Below the pieces are notes generated by a model. That model made no database searches. It was not told the DNA's origin and saw only the letters and a list, made by a program, of their open reading frames with translations. Made by a program: the position numbers and the translations under genes. From assembly GCF_022012415.1 (NCBI RefSeq), contig NZ_JAKLTR010000010.1:212270-276269 (forward strand): DNA of 64,000 bases. Direction: 5' to 3'. The stretch comes from Terrimonas ginsenosidimutans. Lineage in GTDB: Bacteria > Bacteroidota > Bacteroidia > Chitinophagales > Chitinophagaceae. Each line of letters begins with the position of its first letter. Position 1 is the first letter of the stretch. Positions 26,795 to 37,020 of this stretch are shown here, piece after piece.

Positions 26795-29365
26795 CTACTC
26801 CCCTCTCCCACTCGCCGCATCAATCACTCTTCCAAAGAAGATCGCATTCATGAACAGCTTACTGCCGCCCAGCCAAAATGCACGGAAATTCGGGTTATCG
26901 GCAATACTGATCACTCTTCCTCCGCCGACTGTATTCACCACTACCGCGGCTGAGTTCTTTACGGCATCGAGATTCTCCCTGCTAACCCAACCACTTTGCA
27001 TTGGCTTGGCTCCATAGAAGAAAGGTGTTGCATAAGGATTCTTGCTTTTCTCCATAAACACCCGATTCGCTTTGAACAGGCTTACCGTTTTCTGGTTGTA
27101 CCCATACGCCAGCGGGTGTGTAAGATCAGCTTCCGCACCAAAGATGGCTCCGCTCATACGCTGTGCGCCATCCACCTGTTCGCGGTCTACATACACTGCT
27201 TTCTGAGAACTATCCACCGGTGCCTTTGTTTTTTTGAATGAAACATTGCTGATGCCATTCTGTGCCGCCCATTGAACAGCCTCTTCTGTCAGTATCAGTA
27301 CACCACCGGCCTGCACCCAGCTTTTCAGTTTCTCCTTGTTCAATTCATTATACGAACCGCCCACCATGATCAACGTGTTGTACTTATCTACTTCAACGCG
27401 ATTGAACGCCGACGGCTCAAGGTGTGTTGCCGGAATGTTCATCCGCTGGTCAAGCAAATGCCATACTTCACCCGCATCTGTTGCATTTACACCAGCCCCG
27501 GCAAGCATCGCCACACGCGGCTCAGCAACCGGCGCAAATTTGCTGCTGCCCAGGTCACTGCCGCTGTTCACATTACCACTGTTGACGGCCCATATCCTGA
27601 TATAGTTGCGGTCAGCCACTCCCTTCAATACCTCTGCCAGCTGCGCGCTTCCCAGCCTTTGCTGCTTTACAGGGATCATGATCGTTCCATAATCAAACGA
27701 TACATTGGAACCGCTCACGGGGATCTCGAATTTATTTGTGGCAACTTTTACCGTCACACCCGCCTGCTGCAATTCATACAATGCGCGTGGAGCATATAAT
27801 TCATCCCAGGTGAACAGGTATGCATATTCGCTTTTGCCGGTTAATTCCCCAACCTGCTTCGGCAGATCGGTGATCTTATCGCCCGCAGCCGGTCCATACT
27901 GCGCTGCACTCAGCTCTGCAGAAGGAAGACCAAAGGCCAGCGGCATGGTCCAGGACGTGATATCATAGAACAGGCTGTCTTTGTACGTAAATGTTTTCTC
28001 AAAGATCGCACGGATCAGCCTGTACTGAGGCTGATTGGTCGGCACTACATACGAGCTGCCCGGCTTGAACTCACTGCCTTCCGCCGAAAACTTATTCTTC
28101 ACCGACAATACTTCTATCTGATGACGGCGAAGCATCTCCGCAAAATGAAAGGTCTTTGCTTTATCCTGTTCGTCTCCGAACACATACCCCTTCACCGCTA
28201 CGCCTGCAGATTCTGTCATAGCTGATCTGTAAAAATCTCTTTGCCACTGCAGGAATTCTTTGCGTAACGCTTTTGCGCCTTCGAGTGTTGACAGCGCCGT
28301 TACAAACTGATTGCGGATCGTGAATGGGAAGCTCAGCAATCCATTCGATGTCTGCTGCAGATGCCCTCTCGAAGAAGCCTGTTCAAACAGGATGCCTATT
28401 GCTCCGTTCACATCAGGATAGGTTGATCCCTTTCCATAATAGAAATCGTCATAGTTCTCTTTCGTGAAATACAATGAACCGATACGATCGAGGAATGCTG
28501 CGTGATATTTACCCAGTTTGCCTGTCAGCTCCTGGTTCTTATCCGGCGTGATCGGGTTTACCCTCGATGGAACACCCGGCTGGAAAAAGAATGTTGCATT
28601 GCTTCCCTGCTCATGGTGATCGGTAAGAATGTTCGGTTTCCATTTATGAAACCACTCCAGCCTGTTCTGACTTTCCACATGAATGGCCGGCAGCCAGTCG
28701 CGGTTCAGATCAAACCAGTAATGATTAAACCGTCCGCCCGGCCATACTTCATTAAACTCGCGGTCATTCGGATCGCTGACAAGGTTTTTGCTGCGATGCT
28801 GGTTCACCCATCCGGAGAAGCGTTGCATTCCATCCGGGTTGAAGGAGGGGTCAAAAAGAATAACTGTATTTTCAAGCAGTTCATCTATCTGCCGGCCTTG
28901 TGCAGCCGCAAGATAGTAAGCGGTAACAAGCGAGGCATTGGTTCCGCTTTGTTCGTTTCCGTGGATGGAATGACCGATCCAGACAACTATCGGCATATTC
29001 TCAATATTCAGTGAACCTGACCGCGCAGGATCTGTCAGCTGCACATGTTGCTGACGGATCTCTTCCAGCCGCTGGTGGTTTTTGGGAGAGGTAATGACGA
29101 GCAATACCTGTGGTCTTTTCTCATAAGTAAGTCCCATCAGCTCCAGCTTGATCCTGTCCGGCGCTGCCGTAGCTACCGCCTTCATATAATTCACCAGGCG
29201 GTCATGCGTGATGTGATACTCACCCACTTCGTGATAAACAATGTCTTTGGGTTTGGGAATCGCCGGGTTGTAAGACACACTGTCCGGCAAATAATACTTC
29301 AGGTCCTGAGCCATAACACATGCGCCCAGCCCCATTAAGGCAATAATCAGAGCAAGTTTCTTCAT
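26795..29365 (-). CDS. Secreted M14 family zinc carboxypeptidase-like protein
   Basis: 856-aa exported metallopeptidase of the M14 (carboxypeptidase A-like) fold. Signal peptide ends ACVMAQ (20). Zinc ligands: H135-G-N-E138 in GHSIHGNEQ, and a His in TDHHEQG (250/251). NPDGMQRF near 176, and DLNRDW (219-224) are further family marks. The catalytic domain takes the first 370 residues; the rest (about 400-856) includes a glutamine amidotransferase-like/ThuA-like segment with VAMLAGAGVNATDAG and GGSYNELNKEKLKSWVQAGG. Target is unknown; this two-domain form is common in Bacteroidota. A family A element abuts its 3' end. Confidence 0.88.
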   Translation of the reverse strand: MKKLALIIALMGLGACVMAQDLKYYLPDSVSYNPAIPKPKDIVYHEVGEYHITHDRLVNYMKAVATAAPDRIKLELMGLTYEKRPQVLLVITSPKNHQRLEEIRQQHVQLTDPARSGSLNIENMPIVVWIGHSIHGNEQSGTNASLVTAYYLAAAQGRQIDELLENTVILFDPSFNPDGMQRFSGWVNQHRSKNLVSDPNDREFNEVWPGGRFNHYWFDLNRDWLPAIHVESQNRLEWFHKWKPNILTDHHEQGSNATFFFQPGVPSRVNPITPDKNQELTGKLGKYHAAFLDRIGSLYFTKENYDDFYYGKGSTYPDVNGAIGILFEQASSRGHLQQTSNGLLSFPFTIRNQFVTALSTLEGAKALRKEFLQWQRDFYRSAMTESAGVAVKGYVFGDEQDKAKTFHFAEMLRRHQIEVLSVKNKFSAEGSEFKPGSSYVVPTNQPQYRLIRAIFEKTFTYKDSLFYDITSWTMPLAFGLPSAELSAAQYGPAAGDKITDLPKQVGELTGKSEYAYLFTWDELYAPRALYELQQAGVTVKVATNKFEIPVSGSNVSFDYGTIMIPVKQQRLGSAQLAEVLKGVADRNYIRIWAVNSGNVNSGSDLGSSKFAPVAEPRVAMLAGAGVNATDAGEVWHLLDQRMNIPATHLEPSAFNRVEVDKYNTLIMVGGSYNELNKEKLKSWVQAGGVLILTEEAVQWAAQNGISNVSFKKTKAPVDSSQKAVYVDREQVDGAQRMSGAIFGAEADLTHPLAYGYNQKTVSLFKANRVFMEKSKNPYATPFFYGAKPMQSGWVSRENLDAVKNSAAVVVNTVGGGRVISIADNPNFRAFWLGGSKLFMNAIFFGRVIDAASGRGE

Positions 29366-29423
29366 ATACAGTTAGTTAAGTATAAAAAGGGAAGATAAGC
29401 AAGAATTTGAAAAAAGCGCGGGA

Positions 29424-29621
29424 TCGTTGATCGTTGACCGTTGTCCGTTCACCGTTGTCCGTTCACTGTTGGTACACAAACAATTGAACTAAATAGCTTT
29501 CGGGGTGTTCTTTCGGCAGGGCTAAGATTGATGCATCCAAGCTCAATCGTAATTCACTAATAATCAATATCAGGAAATAAACGTTTCACATCAGGCAACG
29601 GTTAACGGACAACGGTCAACG
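29424..29621. repeat. Family A element between M14 peptidase and mnmA
   Basis: Left arm 29424-29471 has about seven diverged units (CGTTGAT, CGTTGAC, CGTTGTC, CGTTCAC); right arm 29596-29621 has CAACGGT/TAACGGA units of the opposite orientation. The 120 bp between them hold no obvious hairpin. Here the element lies between two divergent 5' ends, unlike the copies next to ssb and the peptidase stop. Confidence 0.65.
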
Positions 29622-29631
29622 ATTTTCTTCA

Positions 29632-29639
29632 TACCTTTG
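29632..29639 (+). promoter_or_regulatory. -7 box for mnmA
   Basis: TACCTTTG, an exact TAnnTTTG match, 20 bp before the mnmA ATG; the same word at the same distance precedes rpsT. The expected -33 region falls in the family A right arm and has no TTTG. Confidence 0.55.
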
Positions 29640-29659
29640 CCTCTTGCAATTTTTGTATT

Positions 29660-30766
29660 ATGAGCCGTAAAGGAAAAGTGCTGGTAGCCATGAGTGGCGG
29701 TATCGATAGTACCGTAGCTGCACTCATGCTGAATGATGAAGGGTATGAAGTGGTGGGGATCACCATGAAGACCTGGGATTATGCAGCCAGTGGAGGAAGT
29801 AAGAAGGAAACAGGCTGTTGTAATGTAGACAGTTTTAATGATGCGCGGCAAGCCGCCGTTGAGCACGGTTTTGCCCACTATATATTGGATATCCGCGAAG
29901 AATTCGGCGGGTTTGTGGTGGAGAATTTTGTGGATGAATACCTTGCAGGGCGGACCCCAAATCCCTGTGTGCTCTGCAATACGCATATCAAATGGCGGGC
30001 TTTGATGAAACGCGCGGATGCGCTTGACTGCGAATTCATCGCTACAGGTCACTATGCAAAGATCAAACAGCATGAAAATGGCCGTCATTTCATCAGCAAA
30101 GCCATTGATGATACCAAGGATCAGAGCTATGTATTGTGGGGTTTACAGCAGGACCTGCTGAGCCGCACACTGCTGCCTCTTGCTCCTTACCGCAAAACAG
30201 AGATCCGCGAAATGGCGCTTAGTTACGGTTATCCCGAACTGGCCAAAAAAAGCGAGAGTTATGAGATCTGTTTTGTACCGGATAATGATTATCGCGGGTT
30301 CCTGAAAAGAAAAGTGGAAGGCCTGGAAGAACGTGTTATCGGAGGAAATTTCGTGGACAAGACCGGCCGCATCCTTGGCAAGCATAAAGGCTATCCATTC
30401 TACACGATCGGGCAACGCAAAGGCCTGGACATTGCACTGGGGAAACCCGTATTCGTGACCAGCATCAATCCGGATACCAATACCGTTACACTGGGTGATG
30501 AAGCAGACCTGGAGCAAAATGAAATGGTCGTCGGAAAGCTGAACATGATGAAGTACGACACAGTTACCCCCGGCATGGAAGCTATTACCAAGATCCGCTA
30601 TAAAGACAAAGGCAGCCTTTCAAATATCTACCCGGAGAACGGCGGCATGAAAGTCCGTTTTTATGAGAACGCAAAAGGGATCGCTCCCGGGCAAAGCGCT
30701 GTGTTCTACGAAGGCGATGACGTGATCGGTGGCGGGATCATCCAGAGAGGTTTTGCCATTGTATAG
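29660..30766 (+). CDS. mnmA: tRNA-specific 2-thiouridylase MnmA
   Basis: Adds sulfur to U34 of tRNA for Lys, Glu and Gln. P-loop SGGIDS (12-17); catalytic nucleophile Cys103 in NPCVLC (101-106); second catalytic Cys204 in ESYEICFVPD; GQRKGL in the central domain; C-terminal beta-barrel (about 290-368). 368 aa is normal. The start at 29660 gives the expected MSRKGKVLVAMSGG. Likely cytoplasmic and monocistronic. Confidence 0.95.
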   Translation: MSRKGKVLVAMSGGIDSTVAALMLNDEGYEVVGITMKTWDYAASGGSKKETGCCNVDSFNDARQAAVEHGFAHYILDIREEFGGFVVENFVDEYLAGRTPNPCVLCNTHIKWRALMKRADALDCEFIATGHYAKIKQHENGRHFISKAIDDTKDQSYVLWGLQQDLLSRTLLPLAPYRKTEIREMALSYGYPELAKKSESYEICFVPDNDYRGFLKRKVEGLEERVIGGNFVDKTGRILGKHKGYPFYTIGQRKGLDIALGKPVFVTSINPDTNTVTLGDEADLEQNEMVVGKLNMMKYDTVTPGMEAITKIRYKDKGSLSNIYPENGGMKVRFYENAKGIAPGQSAVFYEGDDVIGGGIIQRGFAIV

Positions 30767-30814
30767 ATGTGTGAAGCGATTACCAGGTTATCATCCGCCG
30801 GGTTGATTTGGCTT

Positions 30815-30970
30815 TCAGACAGCCTCGGGAACCTTCGCGATGGCAGCTACTGCCTGGATAGATCTTTCAGCGAATTGGCGTGGAGATCCCATAGAGGTAA
30901 CGGCCATTCCTTCCATTAAGCACAGATCAGCTCCTTTCTGTAGAATATCAACTGCGGAATCTGCGGGGCC
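30815..30970 (-). pseudogene. Possible coding remnant or small protein
   Basis: Between an in-frame TAG (30971-30973) and a TGA (30815-30817) the minus strand encodes a stretch with natural composition: AVDILQKGADLCLMEG then MAVTSMGSPRQFAER and SIQAVAAIAKVPEAV. The first ATG is at 30916, which would give only 33 aa. I do not recognise the source. It could be the tail of a decayed gene or a real small protein. It lies in the 300-bp gap after mnmA that otherwise holds nothing. Confidence 0.3.
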
Positions 30971-31066
30971 CTAAGCCAGACAAAGCAATATTTTCTCCAT
31001 TCAAACGTTAAAGTGTTCGCAGCTAACTAACTGTGTGATAGGCCTTAATCATATCCCTGCATTCTT

Positions 31067-31840
31067 ATGAGAACATTTTCTACCCGCTTTTTCCTGATAT
31101 TTTCTGTTCTGACACTGGGCCTGATCTCCTGCTCGGAAGAAAAAGAGGAATGGATCGCCACAGAGCCGGTGGCCGAATATCTGCCACTCCAGGTTGGGAA
31201 ATACATCACTTACAGGGTAGACTCTCTGGTTCCGAATCCCGCGTTCAATACCTCCCTCGAAACACATAGCTACCAGGTAAAGCACGTCGTGGACGCTGCC
31301 ATTACAGATAACCAGGGACGCCCTTCCTACAGGATCTACCGGTTGATCAATAACGCCGCCGGCACGGGTCCGTGGACTGCCTCCGGTTCCTATTTTATCA
31401 CACCGCTGACAAACCAGGTTGAAGTGGTTGAAAATAACCTCCGCTTTATCAAACTCCGCGAACCAATGCGCGAAGGATTCACCTGGAAAGGAAATGCCTA
31501 TCTCCCCAATAATCCATTCGAAGCTTTTGGGTACAACCTGAGCATCGACAATTCAATGGGAACCTGGGATTATACTTATGACCTGTTCGAACCTTCGACG
31601 GTGATCGGCGGCCAGACCTATGAGAATGTATGGACCGTTGAACAGATCGATGAGTTCAAAGGCGACCCCGTTTTGTACCCGCGCGACTATGCCAATAAAG
31701 TAAGATTTGTTGAAAAATACGCAAAGAACATCGGCCTTGTATACCGTCAGCTGATCCTCTGGGAATACGAGACCAATACCACCGCAACGCCGTCTTATAC
31801 TGGCTTCGGCATCACCATGTGGATGGTCGATCACAACTGA
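31067..31840 (+). CDS. Hypothetical lipoprotein
   Basis: A 257-aa protein with a lipoprotein signal (LTLGLISCSEEKEE, Cys about 22). The body contains YLPLQVGKYITYRVDSL and ITPLTNQVEVVENNLRFIKL with many aromatic residues, a beta-sandwich-like pattern met in Bacteroidota lipoproteins of unknown function. It ends 6 bp before the stop of the convergent methyltransferase gene. No function can be assigned. Confidence 0.75.
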   Translation: MRTFSTRFFLIFSVLTLGLISCSEEKEEWIATEPVAEYLPLQVGKYITYRVDSLVPNPAFNTSLETHSYQVKHVVDAAITDNQGRPSYRIYRLINNAAGTGPWTASGSYFITPLTNQVEVVENNLRFIKLREPMREGFTWKGNAYLPNNPFEAFGYNLSIDNSMGTWDYTYDLFEPSTVIGGQTYENVWTVEQIDEFKGDPVLYPRDYANKVRFVEKYAKNIGLVYRQLILWEYETNTTATPSYTGFGITMWMVDHN

Positions 31841-31846
31841 TCAATA

Positions 31847-33004
31847 CTATTTTTCATAATGGAATAATGCAGCAAAGAGCGTGTCAGCACGACGCTCATA
31901 TCCCTGGAACAATGATGAACGGACCAGCTTAAGCGCCGTATTCTGTGTTGCGAAAGCAACGGCATCCTCATTCTCTTTTTTGTAAACCGAACAGGTGATA
32001 TACAAAAAGTATCCGCCGGGTTTAAGATGCTTCCAGGTATTGAGAATGATCTGCCGCTGACGGCTTGCATACTCTTCTATTTTCCCCTCGCTGAAAAATA
32101 CAAGCTGCTCCGGCGTTCGCCCCCAGGTACCGCTTCCTGTACACGGAACATCCGTCACAAGCAGATCAAATGATCCATTTGGCTTAACAGGCTTGCTAAG
32201 ATCGGCTACAAAACCTTTGTACTGTGTGATCCCCGCTTCGCGAAAACGTTTATTCAGATTTGCCAGAATATTCTCTCTCACATCAGAAACAGTCAGCTGT
32301 ACTCCAGGATAGCGGTCATAGATAAGCAACGACTTACCTCCGCTTGCAGCACAACAGTCCCAAACACTTTTCGGAACAAACCCTGGTACACTATCGAGTA
32401 ATTCTATCACGCGCTGAGAGCTGTTATCCTGTATCACCGCATCGTGATTGATACTCACTACATCGTCCAGCTTCGACGCATTGGGAAGCGCAAGACAGTC
32501 GTTACTGATCACTTCAAACGAAATACCCGCGTCTGCGAGCCCCGCTTTCACCCGCTCCTCTCTTCCCGGCCTTAATCGCAGAAAAAGATCAGGTTGTATA
32601 AAATGGGATAACACGAACGGATGCCGGTCCACCAGTGGCGAAACCTCCGTGATCCCGGGAAACAATTGCCCCGGCTCAAAAACATGCCCTGTCAGCGCCA
32701 GTTTCTCCCCAATGCTCAATGAGACATTTGCATTCCACTCAGGCTTTTCCAGGCCCAGCAATCGATCGGGCTCTCCGGCACTAAGAAATAATCCCAGCAG
32801 GATCCGCTCCTGCAGCTGAAGCTCCTCCCCGATCTTCCCCAGCCTGAAATAACTGTAACACAATGAAGAGATCCTCTTCCTGTCCTTCGACCCGTATTTT
32901 TTATCCGCCTTGAAAAAATCCTTTATAAACAATCCAAACGGCTGCGCTCCTTTGTATTGCGTCAATATCAATGCTGCCGTATTTAAATGTGAATAATGCT
33001 TCAT
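31847..33004 (-). CDS. RsmB/NOP family RNA (cytosine-5) methyltransferase
   Basis: SAM-dependent methylation of cytosine-5 in rRNA (or tRNA). Domains: an N-terminal helical part (1-~135) like the NusB-type domain of RsmB but reduced, then a methyltransferase with the SAM-binding DCCAASGGKSLL (216-227), TDVPCTGSGTWGR with catalytic Cys288, and TCSVYKKEN with the second Cys338. 385 aa is shorter than E. coli RsmB (429 aa). Target is inferred. Convergent with the lipoprotein gene. Confidence 0.88.
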   Translation of the reverse strand: MKHYSHLNTAALILTQYKGAQPFGLFIKDFFKADKKYGSKDRKRISSLCYSYFRLGKIGEELQLQERILLGLFLSAGEPDRLLGLEKPEWNANVSLSIGEKLALTGHVFEPGQLFPGITEVSPLVDRHPFVLSHFIQPDLFLRLRPGREERVKAGLADAGISFEVISNDCLALPNASKLDDVVSINHDAVIQDNSSQRVIELLDSVPGFVPKSVWDCCAASGGKSLLIYDRYPGVQLTVSDVRENILANLNKRFREAGITQYKGFVADLSKPVKPNGSFDLLVTDVPCTGSGTWGRTPEQLVFFSEGKIEEYASRQRQIILNTWKHLKPGGYFLYITCSVYKKENEDAVAFATQNTALKLVRSSLFQGYERRADTLFAALFHYEK

Positions 33005-33203
33005 GTGATGTGCAAGATACGCAAGGAGAATGGACGACGAACTATAGGCAGCAGGCCATCACCGCTGCAGATGCTGAATAAAGCCCAGACAAAGCATATG
33101 CATCACAGATCGTAAAATGCCTGGCCTCATTCACCATCTGCTGTCGGTGGTCCATGGTCCGGGCTCTCCGGCCCACACGAAAATTCCCTATCTTACAACT
33201 ACC

Positions 33204-36200
33204 ATGCGCCTATCCTTGCTCACAACGATCCTGTGCGTTTTATCCTTTGCAGTTCTTGCGCAGGTCAAACCCTTTTCCTTCCGTAATATCAGCATTGACC
33301 AGGGCTTATCTCAAAGCAGCGTTGTGGATATTATGATCGATAAAACCGGCTTTACCTGGCTGGCAACGCAGGATGGGTTGAACCGGTACGATGGACATTC
33401 CTTCATCAAGTTTCCACTAAACTTCGATGATATTACAACTCCGGCAAACAATCAGCTCGGTAAGATCGCTAAAGGTGATGCACACTCACTGTGGCTGATA
33501 ACACGGGGAGGACGCCTGCAGAAAATGGACCTGCTCACACAATCCATCTCCCCTTTTTCCAAGATCAAAAATGAAACGATCCCTCCCGTGAGCTGCATAC
33601 TGCAGGACTCATCATTCTTAGTCATCGGAACCATCCGCGACGGATTGTGGATCTACGATCACACCAAAGATCAGCTGCATAAACTTTCAACAGGAACCCA
33701 TCCGGGATTGACCAGCAATGGCATTAAAAAAGTATTCAAAGACAGCAAGAAGTGTTACTGGGTGTTGACCGGCAGCGGTGCAGTATTGTTGTCTCCTGAA
33801 TTAAAGATCCGGGAGAACTTTTTATCCGACAGTGAGCAGCATATTTCACCAAGCTCTATTACAGAAGATGCGGAAGGCCGTATCTGGATCGGCTCTTTCG
33901 GCAAAAGCGTTTTTTATAAAGAACCTGACGATACCAGCTTCAGGCAATTCACTCAAACAGGCAATCATTTGCTGAAGAATGACCTGGTGGTGGAAACGAT
34001 ACATGCTGATCAGAACGGCTTGCTTTGGATCGGAACATTCACTGATGGTCTGTACGTTCTGGATCAGCGCCATCAGATCATACATCATCTGCTGCCTGAC
34101 AGGAAAAATCCTTTCTCTATCGGGTATCTGGACGTACTCTGCATGGCGGAAGATCAGCATGGCGGACTGTGGATCGGAACAGATGGAGGCGGCGTAAGTT
34201 ATTACGATAAACGGCTTGACAACTTTGAAACATTCTCGCGGAACAACCTGCCCGATCATATTTCCATCGAACAGGTAAGAGCTATCACAACAGATCGTGA
34301 GAATAATATCTGGGTCGGCACTTCGGTAAGTGGCTTGACCTTTTTAGGAAAACAAACAACACCCGTCGGCAATTACAGGAAAATAGGATCATTGCTCACT
34401 GATCAGGATGGTGATATCTGGGTCGGAACGCAGGAGAACGGGTTGGACCTGATCGATGCGCGCAGTAAAAAAGTGATCAGGCGCTTTTTACCGGGCCAAA
34501 CTATCTGGAATATGATACTGGACCCTTCAGGAAATATCTGGGTTGCTACGCGAAATAATGGGATCTCACTGGTCAGTAAAACCAAAGGGCTATTACTTCA
34601 TTTAGACGAACATTCTTCGCCATCCCTCGCCGAAAACAATGTAAGGGCGCTGGCGATCACCCCGGATCATAAACTCTTTATTGCGTTTGAACGATCAGGC
34701 ATTCAGCAATTGGACATCGCCCGGCGAAAGCTGATCGCACTGCCTTCCCCGATCGACAGCATATTTGACGGATCGGTCCTCGTCCGCTCAATGTACCTTA
34801 CCCCAAAGACATTATGGATCGGGACATTTGGAAATGGTCTTCTCGCATTCAGGCTTACGGATGGAAAGGTGACCGCCATTACGGAAAGCCAGGGGCTTCG
34901 CAACAATACGATCTACGGGATACTACCCGATCAGGACGGCGGGATCTGGTTAAGCACCAACAAAGGCCTTTGCCGGCTTCGCCTTGCAGATCCGCCTGAA
35001 GAAGTCCGTAGATCAGATATGTATTTCTTTTCCATGGAAGATGGGTTGCAAAGCAACGAATTCAATACAGGTGCACATCACCGTTCTCCTGACGGAACAC
35101 TTTTCTTCGGAGGGATCGCAGGACTCACCCGCTTTCATCCTGCCGGACTCTCTACCGGTGGTAGACCCGCCAACGTGATCATCACCGATGTGCAGGCAGA
35201 AGGAGAAACACTGCACACTGATACATTGATCATCTATAAGAAAACACTGAAACTCCCCTACAAACAAAACTCCCTTTCCTTCACATTTGCCGCACCCGAT
35301 GTGTTGTCTGCGGGCCGCTTGCATTACTCCTATCAACTGGTTGGATTTGATAAAGACTGGATCGACGCCGGCACACGCAATTATGCAGCATACACCCATC
35401 TCCCCGCGGGGAAGTATCGGTTCAGGGTAAAAGCAAGCCGGGATCTTTCAACGGAACCATCACAGATCACTTCACTGGAGATCATCATCAAACCTCCATT
35501 CTGGCAAACGGTGTGGTTCATCAGCCTCTGTGGGCTTTGCATTGCAGCTTCTTTATATGGCCTTTACCGGAACAGGATCAGCCAACTGATCCGCTTACAG
35601 AAAGTGCGCAACCGCATCGCATCGGATCTTCATGATGATATTGGCTCGGCATTGACGCATATTAATATCTTGTCTGAATTAAGTAAAACAGGTATTGATC
35701 CAAAATCGGAAACATCCCTTTTCCTCAACAGGATCTCCGAAGAAGTAACCACCTCCGGTCAGGCGCTCGATGATATCGTATGGAGCATTAATTCCAATAA
35801 CGATACCATGGAGCAAATGGTGGCCAGGATGCGTCGCTACGTGGCTGAGGTATTCGAAACAAATATCGATCACTTCTCTCTTGAATTTGATGACAGATTT
35901 GCCCACCGGAAATTGAACATGGAACAGCGAAGGGATTTCTTTCTGTTATTTAAAGAGCTGATCAATAATACATATAAACATGCCCGCGCATCGAAAGTGG
36001 ATATCAGGATCTGGATAGAAAAGAACAGGCTTAATATGTATATCTCGGATAATGGCTGCGGTTTTGACAAAACAATAGAGACCAGCAGAAATGGATTAAA
36101 GAACATGCAGGCAAGAACAGAAAAATGGAGCGGCAGTTTCACCATCAACACGCAACCGGGAAAAGGGACCATCACCAATATCTCAATGCCATTAGTGTAA
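33204..36200 (+). CDS. Sensor histidine kinase with beta-propeller and Y_Y_Y domains (first of two)
   Basis: Membrane sensor of the reg_prop/Y_Y_Y class. From the ATG at 33204: signal peptide ending VLAQ, about 14 propeller repeats (WLATQDGLNRYDG, IWIGTFTDGL type) to about 700, Y_Y_Y domain (YQLVGFDKDW, PAGKYRFRVKA), one membrane helix (about 775-792). A HisKA_3 phosphoacceptor follows with His810 in SDLHDDIGSALT, and an HATPase (ELINNTYKHA, DNGCGFD). Length 998 aa. Unlike the hybrid systems of PULs it has no fused receiver or AraC module. The paired regulator follows 72 bp later. The longest frame starts 29 codons upstream, without signal-peptide support. Confidence 0.92.
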   Translation: MRLSLLTTILCVLSFAVLAQVKPFSFRNISIDQGLSQSSVVDIMIDKTGFTWLATQDGLNRYDGHSFIKFPLNFDDITTPANNQLGKIAKGDAHSLWLITRGGRLQKMDLLTQSISPFSKIKNETIPPVSCILQDSSFLVIGTIRDGLWIYDHTKDQLHKLSTGTHPGLTSNGIKKVFKDSKKCYWVLTGSGAVLLSPELKIRENFLSDSEQHISPSSITEDAEGRIWIGSFGKSVFYKEPDDTSFRQFTQTGNHLLKNDLVVETIHADQNGLLWIGTFTDGLYVLDQRHQIIHHLLPDRKNPFSIGYLDVLCMAEDQHGGLWIGTDGGGVSYYDKRLDNFETFSRNNLPDHISIEQVRAITTDRENNIWVGTSVSGLTFLGKQTTPVGNYRKIGSLLTDQDGDIWVGTQENGLDLIDARSKKVIRRFLPGQTIWNMILDPSGNIWVATRNNGISLVSKTKGLLLHLDEHSSPSLAENNVRALAITPDHKLFIAFERSGIQQLDIARRKLIALPSPIDSIFDGSVLVRSMYLTPKTLWIGTFGNGLLAFRLTDGKVTAITESQGLRNNTIYGILPDQDGGIWLSTNKGLCRLRLADPPEEVRRSDMYFFSMEDGLQSNEFNTGAHHRSPDGTLFFGGIAGLTRFHPAGLSTGGRPANVIITDVQAEGETLHTDTLIIYKKTLKLPYKQNSLSFTFAAPDVLSAGRLHYSYQLVGFDKDWIDAGTRNYAAYTHLPAGKYRFRVKASRDLSTEPSQITSLEIIIKPPFWQTVWFISLCGLCIAASLYGLYRNRISQLIRLQKVRNRIASDLHDDIGSALTHINILSELSKTGIDPKSETSLFLNRISEEVTTSGQALDDIVWSINSNNDTMEQMVARMRRYVAEVFETNIDHFSLEFDDRFAHRKLNMEQRRDFFLLFKELINNTYKHARASKVDIRIWIEKNRLNMYISDNGCGFDKTIETSRNGLKNMQARTEKWSGSFTINTQPGKGTITNISMPLV

Positions 36201-36272
36201 ACCACACAAATGAGTGATTAATGCGCTCTTTAAAACGTTTAATTTTATTACAGCAAGCCATCATTAACCAAA

Positions 36273-36908
36273 ATGCAGATTATGTCGCCCAAGATCATCC
36301 TTTTTGAAGATAACGACCGCTTACGCGAATCGCTGGCCTATCTACTTAAGATGAATGGCTATAACGTTGCCGGCGATTTCAACAATTGCAACGACGCAGC
36401 TTCCATCGCAAGAACGTATGAGCCGGATGTGGTCCTGATGGATATTGATATGCCGGGCAAGACCGGTATTGATGGAGTATCACTGATCAAAGAAGCCCGC
36501 CCTGAAACAGCGGTGATCATGTATACTGTTTTTGAAGAAGAAGAAAAACTCTTCAAATGTCTTTGCGCAGGTGCAAATGGATACCTGCTGAAAAAAACGC
36601 CCCCCTCAAAGCTATTTGAAGCAATACATGATGTGGTGGAAGGCGGTGCGCCAATGTCACCAACCATTGCAAAAAAAGTATTAGGAACATTCCAGGTTAA
36701 ACCTGACAGTACCAAATATAAACTATCGCCCCGCGAGATCGAAGTATTGCAATGGCTGATCAAAGGGTATAGTATCAAACTCATCGCATCAGAAATGCAA
36801 CTTGCATTTGACACCATCCGGTCTCATCTTAAGAACATTTACCAGAAACTTCACGTCAATTGCGGTAAAGAAGCTATAGCCAAAGCGCTCAGCGAGCGCA
36901 TCGTTTGA
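36273..36908 (+). CDS. NarL/LuxR-type response regulator (first of two)
   Basis: Receiver domain with phospho-acceptor Asp57 in VVLMDIDMPG, conserved FEDND acidic pair near 11-14 and Lys in LLKKTPP; C-terminal LuxR helix-turn-helix (SPREIEVLQWLIKGYSIK, TIRSHLKNIYQKLHV). 211 aa. The paralogue's start suggests that the second ATG at 36282 (MSPKIILFED) may be the real one; the difference is three residues. It is expected to be phosphorylated by the kinase directly upstream. Confidence 0.93.
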   Translation: MQIMSPKIILFEDNDRLRESLAYLLKMNGYNVAGDFNNCNDAASIARTYEPDVVLMDIDMPGKTGIDGVSLIKEARPETAVIMYTVFEEEEKLFKCLCAGANGYLLKKTPPSKLFEAIHDVVEGGAPMSPTIAKKVLGTFQVKPDSTKYKLSPREIEVLQWLIKGYSIKLIASEMQLAFDTIRSHLKNIYQKLHVNCGKEAIAKALSERIV

Positions 36909-37020
36909 AACCGCCGTCTATGGGCTATCCCGCCACCCTCCGGTGCTCATTTTATTTTAATCTTTGGGCTCATTTCAGTAAATTGACCTTTTCCGATCAC
37001 ACACTAACCAGATCTGACCA

